Assembly (NCBI RefSeq): GCF_002091955.1
Contig: NZ_MKKY01000070.1
Location: 1-64,000 of the forward strand
Direction: 5' to 3'
Origin: Rhodococcus sp. 1168
GTDB lineage: Bacteria; Actinomycetota; Actinomycetes; Mycobacteriales; Mycobacteriaceae
Length of the DNA stretch: 64,000 nucleotides
Shown here: positions 58,597 to 64,000 of the stretch, in pieces
Position numbering within the stretch: position 1 is the first letter of the stretch
Layout of the letters: each line of letters opens with the position of its first letter
Program-made: the position numbers and the translations under genes
The notes under the pieces: model-generated
What the model saw: only the letters and a program-made list of their open reading frames with translations
Databases searched by the model: none
What the model was told of the DNA's origin: nothing

Positions 58597-59292
58597 ATGA
58601 TCGGCCAGATCAACGCACAAGCGTCCGAGACAATAACGGCGATGGGCAGTTTCGGACCGCTCACCACTGCCGGTCCCCTCGTCGTGTGGACCATCGTCGT
58701 CGCATTCGTGTTTCTCGAATGCGCTGTCATCATCGGCTTGTTCCTTCCCGGTGACTCGATGCTCGTGACCGCAGGCATCGTCATGGCCACACACTCGTCC
58801 GGAGTCGGCCACATCTGGGCACTGTCGGTGGGCGCGATGATCGCCGCGATCGCCGGAAATCAAGCCGGATACGTCATCGGCCACCGCACCGGCTCCAAAC
58901 TCGTCGCACGCAAGGACGGCAAGTATCTCAACACGAAAAACCTGCACAAAGTGAACGTTCTGCTGGAGAAGCACGGCTTCTGGGCGGTACTCGTGGCTCG
59001 CTGGATTCCATGGGTCCGCACGCTCTGCCCGATGGTCGCAGGCGCGGCAAACATGAACCATCGCAAATACACGATCGCCAGCACGCTGGGCGCCATCATC
59101 TGGGCACCGGTACTCCTGCTCATCGGTTTCTACTTCGGCAGTTTTCTCGAGCAGGTGCCGTGGCTACTACCGGCGGTGTTGATTGCGATGATCGTTGCTC
59201 TCGTCGTAGGTACCGCACTCGGCATCTGGCAGTACCGCAAAGAGATGGCCCGACCGACGGAAATCGTCGAGGTGGAAGAGGTTCACGAGTAG
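58597..59292 (+). CDS. DedA-family membrane protein (second copy)
   Basis: A 231-residue DedA protein. FLECAVIIGLFLPGDSMLVTAGIVMA, GNQAGYVIGHRTG and EKHGFWAVLVARWIPWVRTLCPMVAGAANM match its upstream neighbour, but overall divergence shows an old duplication. The two may have different lipid substrates or form a heteromer. The ATG at 58597 is used. It converges with the GH76 gene with only 9 bases between the stops. Confidence 0.87.
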   Translation: MIGQINAQASETITAMGSFGPLTTAGPLVVWTIVVAFVFLECAVIIGLFLPGDSMLVTAGIVMATHSSGVGHIWALSVGAMIAAIAGNQAGYVIGHRTGSKLVARKDGKYLNTKNLHKVNVLLEKHGFWAVLVARWIPWVRTLCPMVAGAANMNHRKYTIASTLGAIIWAPVLLLIGFYFGSFLEQVPWLLPAVLIAMIVALVVGTALGIWQYRKEMARPTEIVEVEEVHE

Positions 59293-59301
59293 AACTTCTT
59301 G

Positions 59302-60414
59302 CTAACGGAACCCCGCTGCAGAGACGACGTGGGCAGCTTCCATCAGCATCCACCCACCGAGTTGGACGGACAGATCCCGCTCAGGAATCGCGGACGAGCG
59401 GACGGTCCCACCGGTGAACGCTGCAATGGGATGCCCTGTCCCGGGCAGGCGTGCCTCCTTGTTCCAGGCGGCACCGAAGAGCGGATGGTCCTCGACTTCC
59501 AGTCGGTTCTCCCACGCGGCCTCCGCCGATGCAAGAACGATCGACGCCGCCAGCGAGCGAGCCTGCTCGTCCTCGTCGCTTTCGCCGGGGAGCGTCGTGG
59601 CGACGACAGCAAGGTTGCGCGCCAAAACACCGTCGAAAAGACCGCCGTCACCTCCACCTCCGCCCAGGATCACAAGATCGCGGCACAAGTGAGTCTCGAC
59701 GGCGGCAACCAGCGCATGAACGCGCGCGCGATGGCGCGGTGCATCGAGACGAACCGCCAATTCGGTCTCGACTCCGAGCACGACGCCCTGGCAGTAGCTG
59801 AACACCGCACGATCGAGCACGCCGCCCGTCCGAATGCCGTCGAGTATCAGACCCGTCGCCGGGTCGCGTAGGTATGCGTCCATCCAGTCCGCCATAGCCT
59901 GTGCACGCCACAGTCGACCGGTGCGGGCAAGCAATATCGACGCAGGCCCGTTCGCCGGAGTGTTATAGAAATCGTCGCCCTTACGCCACGGTATTCCGCC
60001 GCCCTTCTCCGGCGCCCAGGCGTCGAACAACTCCAATTCGATCGTGTGGATCGCTGTCCGATTGTCGACGGCGTGCAACCGCTGCGCTCGCTCCAACGCA
60101 AGGCCGAGCCATGCCATGTCGTCGTAATAGTTGTTGGTCCATCCGGTGATGTTCCGAATGCGATGTGCGCGCGCAATTTTGGACAGCTTCCTGCGACGCT
60201 TGGCGGTGGGCGCCCTAGTAGCGGCGTCGACAGCGCAGTCCAGCAGGTGTGCCTGCCACCAGTAATGCCACCGCCCGAACAGTCGCTCACGCCGGACGGG
60301 GGGCCACGCCACCACTCCTAGCGCGGTACCGGGCAACCCCCACAGTCGACGTACGTGGCGCGCGTTGACCGCTCCCTCCGCAGCGTCCGCACGCTGCGAC
60401 CATTGCTCCTGCAT
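59302..60414 (-). CDS. Glycoside hydrolase family 76 protein (alpha-1,6-mannanase-like)
   Basis: A 370-residue protein. The GH76 catalytic pair is in NNYYDDMAWLGLALERA near residues 95-111. FYNTPANGPASILLAR and YCQGVVLGVETELA are further family marks. It has no signal peptide, as in Rv0365c. In mycolic-acid bacteria such an enzyme could act on lipomannan-type alpha-1,6-mannan intermediates. Position beside the DedA gene matches mycobacteria. Confidence 0.87.
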   Translation of the reverse strand: MQEQWSQRADAAEGAVNARHVRRLWGLPGTALGVVAWPPVRRERLFGRWHYWWQAHLLDCAVDAATRAPTAKRRRKLSKIARAHRIRNITGWTNNYYDDMAWLGLALERAQRLHAVDNRTAIHTIELELFDAWAPEKGGGIPWRKGDDFYNTPANGPASILLARTGRLWRAQAMADWMDAYLRDPATGLILDGIRTGGVLDRAVFSYCQGVVLGVETELAVRLDAPRHRARVHALVAAVETHLCRDLVILGGGGGDGGLFDGVLARNLAVVATTLPGESDEDEQARSLAASIVLASAEAAWENRLEVEDHPLFGAAWNKEARLPGTGHPIAAFTGGTVRSSAIPERDLSVQLGGWMLMEAAHVVSAAGFR

Positions 60415-60457
60415 ACCCCGATCCTGCCATTACGGGCAGAACGAGTGACACAAGGAG

Positions 60458-61132
60458 TCAGGTCCAGGCCGAGGACAAGTCCGCGTGCTGCCGAACCCAG
60501 GAATGCATGGCGATACCGGCAGCCACTCCGGCGTTGATACTCCGCGTCGAGCCGAACTGAGCGATGGACACCGTCATCGAGGCGCCGCCGCGGGCTTCCT
60601 CCGTCACTCCCGGGCCCTCCTGACCGAACAACAGCACGCAGTCACGCGGCAGATCCGCCGTTTCCAGCGGCACCGACCCCGGCGTGTTGTCGACGGCGAC
60701 AACGGTCAGCGCGTTCACTCGGGCGAACTCGAGTAAGTCGGCGACCGTGGCGTGGTGGTGAATGTGTTGGTAGCGATCGGTAACCATCGCACCCCGCCGA
60801 TTCCACCGACGACGACCGACGATGTGAACCGCCTGCGCAGCAAACGCATTGGCCGTCCGAACCACTGTGCCGATGTTGGCGTCGTTCGCGAAGTTCTCGA
60901 TCGCAACGTGAAGACTGTGCCGACGACTGTCGATGTCCGTAACGATCGCCTCGCGTGTCCAATACCGATAGGCGTCGACGACATTGCGTCGATCTCCATT
61001 GTCGAGAAGTTCGACGTCGTAGCGAGCATCGGTCGGTCGCGGCGTTGTGTACTCCTCGATCCACGGTCCGACACCGTTGGGAGCCTCGCCCCACTCGGTC
61101 GGCCCAGCCTCGGCTGCGACTCCGGACTCCAT
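60458..61132 (-). CDS. SpoU-family RNA 2'-O-methyltransferase
   Basis: A 224-residue TrmH/SpoU-type enzyme. The Asn motif is in ENFANDANIGTVVRTANAF (about 83-101). LLFGQEGPGVTEEA carries the knot motif, and SIAQFGSTRSINAGVAAGIAMHSW closes the SAM site. The N-terminal 60 residues are unlike the core and may recognise RNA. It likely methylates a rRNA or tRNA ribose. An equivalent gene lies in the same region of M. tuberculosis. The ATG at 61132 lies 5 bases after the lipoprotein stop. Confidence 0.88.
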   Translation of the reverse strand: MESGVAAEAGPTEWGEAPNGVGPWIEEYTTPRPTDARYDVELLDNGDRRNVVDAYRYWTREAIVTDIDSRRHSLHVAIENFANDANIGTVVRTANAFAAQAVHIVGRRRWNRRGAMVTDRYQHIHHHATVADLLEFARVNALTVVAVDNTPGSVPLETADLPRDCVLLFGQEGPGVTEEARGGASMTVSIAQFGSTRSINAGVAAGIAMHSWVRQHADLSSAWT

Positions 61133-61137
61133 GTCGC

Positions 61138-61752
61138 TCAAAAGGTTTCGTTGCTGTCGGCGGCAATACGGAAACCGTGACCGGTCTCGTCGTTGTTGCA
61201 GGAGATACCGTCGGCGGCCGAGATGCACGTGTAACCGTCGCCGACGATTTGTTGCCCCACCTCGAGCGGCGGATCGACCGTCTCACCACCCGAGGTGTAC
61301 ACCGCGCCACCGGAGCACATGAACTCGGCTGCGCCTTCATTGGTGACGCGAATCCCGTTGCCCCAGCTGATCATGCACGACTCGGGCCGCGGTGGAACCG
61401 GCGTGGTCGCGCCTTGACAGCCTGCCTCCGTCCGCGAAGGAAGAGTGACGATTCCGCATTGGAACTGCCCGTCCGGCGAACTGAAATAGTAGGTGCCCTG
61501 TAGCGGGGCATACGTAGTCTGCGGCGTCGGCGGCGGTGGTGGCGGAGGAGCAGGCTCGGTCGTCGTGGAAAGCGGCGCCAAGGTAGTGGTGACAGGAACA
61601 GGTGCGGCGGTCGTAGTAGTGGTAGCGGCGGGCGCACTCGTCACACTCGGCGGCGAGGTTGCGGCCACCTCTGCACCGGACTCACTGCCACATGCCGTCA
61701 ACAGTGCCGACACTGCCAGAAATGCCGCTGCTGCAAGACGCTTGTCCACCAT
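61138..61752 (-). CDS. Putative secreted lipoprotein with Thr/Pro-rich linker
   Basis: A 204-residue lipoprotein. The signal ends at C21 (LLTACGS). A Thr/Ala/Pro-rich linker with a run of Pro is at about 25-80. The C-terminal domain has TYYFSSPDGQFQCGIVTLPS, then CQGATTPVPPRPESC and six Cys in all after the lipobox, so disulfides are likely. This domain recurs in mycobacterial and rhodococcal secreted proteins of unknown function. The ATG at 61752 is preferred. Confidence 0.8.
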   Translation of the reverse strand: MVDKRLAAAAFLAVSALLTACGSESGAEVAATSPPSVTSAPAATTTTTAAPVPVTTTLAPLSTTTEPAPPPPPPPTPQTTYAPLQGTYYFSSPDGQFQCGIVTLPSRTEAGCQGATTPVPPRPESCMISWGNGIRVTNEGAAEFMCSGGAVYTSGGETVDPPLEVGQQIVGDGYTCISAADGISCNNDETGHGFRIAADSNETF

Positions 61753-61835
61753 GAAATACCCCGACCCCGCTCTCGCTGACCTGTTTCGCAGTGCGACCCT
61801 ACCGGCGCACCGAGACAAGCGCTGTGGGGGTGGGG

Positions 61836-62624
61836 TCAGGTGTGGCTCAAACGGCGGTTGATCTCACGCGTCAGCCATGCCGGCGAAAAGCGCGATCCGA
61901 TCGTCATCGCCTTGGACTGCAGCCCTACTGGGAAATGGACCTTGTGCAGCAGGCGCCTCGAAGGCCGGGTGGCTTCGAAGATCGCCTCGGAGACATCGTC
62001 GGCCGTCAGCTTGATACCGAGCGAGTTGGTGGTGCCCGTGGACACGCCCTGGGTCATCGCGGTCTGCACGAACAGCGGCCACATCGCTTTCACCGAGATG
62101 TCGTACTCGGCCCATTCGAGGTCCAGGGCCTCGGTGATACCACGTACTGCGAACTTCGTCGCGCCGTAGGTGACGAGTTCGGGTTGACCGTAGATTGCTG
62201 ATGCGGAACACAGGTTGACGACCTGAGCACCGGGGGTGGCCTTCAGATACGGGAACGCGGCGAGAGTGCCGTAGACGACGCCGTTGAAGTTGATATCGAT
62301 CTGACGCTTGTGTACAGCGAGCGGTATCTCTTCGAATTTCCCTGCGACGAGGATGCCCGCGTTATTGATCAGAACGTCGAGCCGCCCGCCGGACTCCTTG
62401 TCGAACTCGGCGAGGCGATCGGCCCACTGGACCGGATCGGTGACGTCGAGAATTCCCGTGACGACCCTGCCACCGGCCGCGGCGATCTCCTTGCCCAACG
62501 AGGCCAATCCGGTCTCGTCGATGTCATAGGCCCCGACGAGGTATCCCGAGCCTGCGAATTTCAATGCGGTGGACCGTCCGATTCCGGCTGCCGCGCCGGT
62601 TATGAGCACAGTTGGAGTAGACAC
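61836..62624 (-). CDS. Short-chain dehydrogenase/reductase
   Basis: A 262-residue classical SDR. The cofactor motif is TGAAAGIGRS (9-18), then DVTDP, NNAGI, and the catalytic set Ser-Tyr-Lys in SASAIYGQPELVTYGATKFAVRG. The C-terminus ends with a basic amphipathic stretch. The Asp in YDIDETG near residue 34 suggests NAD rather than NADP. The substrate is unknown. It has a compact promoter region upstream shared with the divergent DUF3592 gene. Confidence 0.88.
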   Translation of the reverse strand: MSTPTVLITGAAAGIGRSTALKFAGSGYLVGAYDIDETGLASLGKEIAAAGGRVVTGILDVTDPVQWADRLAEFDKESGGRLDVLINNAGILVAGKFEEIPLAVHKRQIDINFNGVVYGTLAAFPYLKATPGAQVVNLCSASAIYGQPELVTYGATKFAVRGITEALDLEWAEYDISVKAMWPLFVQTAMTQGVSTGTTNSLGIKLTADDVSEAIFEATRPSRRLLHKVHFPVGLQSKAMTIGSRFSPAWLTREINRRLSHT

Positions 62625-62712
62625 AAACGACAGGATAGGGGTTACTAAGATTATCGGTAACCGCTTCGGCAGATTTCGGGACTACTCTTGATAGGTCTTC
62701 GAGGAGATTTCG

Positions 62713-63165
62713 GTGAATCACGAAAAAATTCTGCGAGCGGTTGCCTTCGTCGCTGTCGGCTACCTCTTGGTGTTGATCATCTGGGCCGGCTTACTGCGAA
62801 CGCATACACCGCCCGGTACTCTGCCCTACCAAATTGTCGGCCTGGTTGCCGGATTCGGTACGGCGCTCGCGTTGGCCATGATGGTCGCCAACCGCCCCAC
62901 TGCCGAACAGCGACGACTGGCCAGGAACGGGGTCGAAGGCTGGGCGACGGTCGAGGCGAGTCGCAGGATCGACGAGCGGAAAATGGAACTCGACTTGGCG
63001 TTCACAGTTCCCGGTTCGGATTCCTACGTCGGCAGAATCGTCTATTCGATACCCCCGTCGGAGACAGCGCGATTCCAAACCGGTCGAACCTTGCCGATCA
63101 TGGTCGACCCGTCGGACCACCACCGCGTGCTACTTCTGCCTGGTGAATCCTTCGACGAGAAGTAG
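62713..63165 (+). CDS. DUF3592-like membrane protein
   Basis: A 150-residue protein with two N-terminal helices (about 7-29 and 38-60). A soluble domain follows: GVEGWATVEASRRIDERKMELDLAFTVPGSDSY, then TLPIMVDPSDHHRVLLLP. This arrangement is that of DUF3592-type proteins. The GTG at 62713 has GGAG upstream. It converges with and overlaps the YhhN gene by 36 bases at the 3' ends. Function unknown. Confidence 0.72.
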   Translation: MNHEKILRAVAFVAVGYLLVLIIWAGLLRTHTPPGTLPYQIVGLVAGFGTALALAMMVANRPTAEQRRLARNGVEGWATVEASRRIDERKMELDLAFTVPGSDSYVGRIVYSIPPSETARFQTGRTLPIMVDPSDHHRVLLLPGESFDEK

Positions 63166-63801
63166 CTGAGCGGCGGAATACGTCGCCAGAATCGCACCTT
63201 CGACAACCCGCCGAGACATCTCGCTCGAAAGATAGAGCCGTCGGTACACGATCAATGCGTCGGAGACGGTGAACAGGATTCCGCCCAGCGCCTGCCAGGA
63301 ACGCGAATCGGAATTCGGCATCACGACACCCGCAAATACATCAGCTCCTGGTGCGGACGCTGGATCTGCAGCCAACGTCGACATCGCCGCCAGAGTCACG
63401 CCGTACCCGGCCAAACCCGGAGCCACCTCCGGTGACTTTCTCGCCAACTGTGACGACGCCACCGCCCACCCGAAAAAGCGCGGTACGGCAGCGGTAAGGG
63501 TCGGTCGACTGCCGGCCGAAGCGAGAAGGGCGCAATAGCAACCCTGCATGACGGCGAACGCCCCGGCTCCGCGCAGAATCTTCGAATCGTCGTCCGGGTC
63601 CATCAGCAGAACGTCCCCGACGGTGGCGGCCGTGAGCGCTACCCCGAGGACCGGCGAGAAGCGTCGCATCCCGAGCGCAAGCGCAGGAACGATGAGGGGC
63701 TTGGCCACCCGGTGCACCGTCTCGTTCCCGGTGACCGCACCGAACACCGTCGCGACGGCAGCCGAACCGAATGCAAAACGTGAGAACGTCGATCGCTTCA
63801 T
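63130..63801 (-). CDS. YhhN/TMEM86-family membrane protein (lysoplasmalogenase-like)
   Basis: A 223-residue membrane protein with about seven helices. VAKPLIVPALALGM, AATVGDVLLMDPDD and GGILFTVSDALIVYRRLYL match YhhN/TMEM86 proteins, some of which hydrolyse lysoplasmalogens. Conserved Asp residues in GDVLLM and SDALI are present. The activity here is unproven. The start is uncertain: ATG 63801 or 63819, with GGAGG upstream of the former by 11 bases. The remaining 63802-64000 shows no complete gene. Confidence 0.77.
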   Translation of the reverse strand: MKRSTFSRFAFGSAAVATVFGAVTGNETVHRVAKPLIVPALALGMRRFSPVLGVALTAATVGDVLLMDPDDDSKILRGAGAFAVMQGCYCALLASAGSRPTLTAAVPRFFGWAVASSQLARKSPEVAPGLAGYGVTLAAMSTLAADPASAPGADVFAGVVMPNSDSRSWQALGGILFTVSDALIVYRRLYLSSEMSRRVVEGAILATYSAAQLLLVEGFTRQK

Positions 63802-64000
63802 CGGACTTATTTCCTCCATCGTCGGTCGAGCTGAGCAGATATGTGATGTTGACCTTGAATGCTTGATCGCAGGCCCCAAGGTTGTCATGGTGATTGTTGG
63901 ACACGCTAGAGAACACATGGGGATGACGATGCGCCGAAAGCATGCAGAGCACGCCGGGACGCCCCGGTCATCTCATCTTGTCGAGCGAAACCCACTGGTT

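Overview
The window is high-GC actinobacterial DNA, most likely from Rhodococcus or a close mycolic-acid relative. GTG starts and 1- or 4-base stop/start overlaps (ATGA, GTGA, TGATG) are frequent. The genes include F420 enzymes, WhiB, PknG and GlnX/GlnH. The gene set follows, in inverted order and with insertions, part of the Mycobacterium tuberculosis block from glnX-glnH-pknG-ackA-pta-fgd1 through rhodanese-metZ and purT to purA, the M50 peptidase, DUF3151, fba, DedA and GH76. The assignment rests on recognised protein families and remembered gene order; no search was run.

Layout. (1) 62-9796: glnX-glnH-pknG, an amino-acid-sensing kinase module that converges on ackA-pta. An F420-dependent nitroreductase-like gene and fgd follow, separated by a dense array of intergenic repeats. 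(2) 9898-12006: DUF202, a GNAT acetyltransferase, dodecin and a broken alpha/beta hydrolase. (3) 12046-27341: a minus-strand block of about 15 kb. It starts with a 24-codon cysteine-rich leader peptide, then encodes an amino-acid ABC importer, a FAD amine oxidase, a luciferase-like monooxygenase (LLM), a peptide/nickel-type ABC importer, three more LLM enzymes, a DUF1684 protein and a paired SMR transporter. This looks like a cysteine-controlled sulfur-scavenging operon whose substrate is unknown. (4) 27756-31584: an MFS exporter, WhiB, a HAD-IIA phosphatase and isochorismate synthase. (5) 31615-41721: metZ-rhodanese, fprA, an SMP-30 hydrolase, an amidohydrolase, DUF456-purT, a CoA-transferase and a MocR-type regulator. 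(6) 41797-48670: a decayed methylguanine methyltransferase, an LGFP-like protein, and a cluster of eight genes with three SipW-type signal peptidases interleaved with four TasA-like exported proteins that carry the alternate signal. The last peptidase is fused to a long exported domain. (7) 49081-63801: conserved housekeeping and envelope genes, including purA, a site-2 protease, a CDF metal exporter behind a palindromic operator, an FUSC-like transporter, DUF3151, fba, two DedA proteins, GH76, a SpoU methyltransferase, an SDR and a YhhN protein.

Recurring themes. Three genes (11504-12006, 41797-42168, 52026-52562) have lost their middle sections, which suggests decay by internal deletion. 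Sulfur metabolism appears twice, in the leader-controlled operon and in metZ-rhodanese. F420 enzymes occur as Fgd, a Ddn-like nitroreductase and a PPOX-fold protein, and some of the LLM enzymes could also belong here. No tRNA, rRNA, CRISPR array, transposase or phage gene was recognised.
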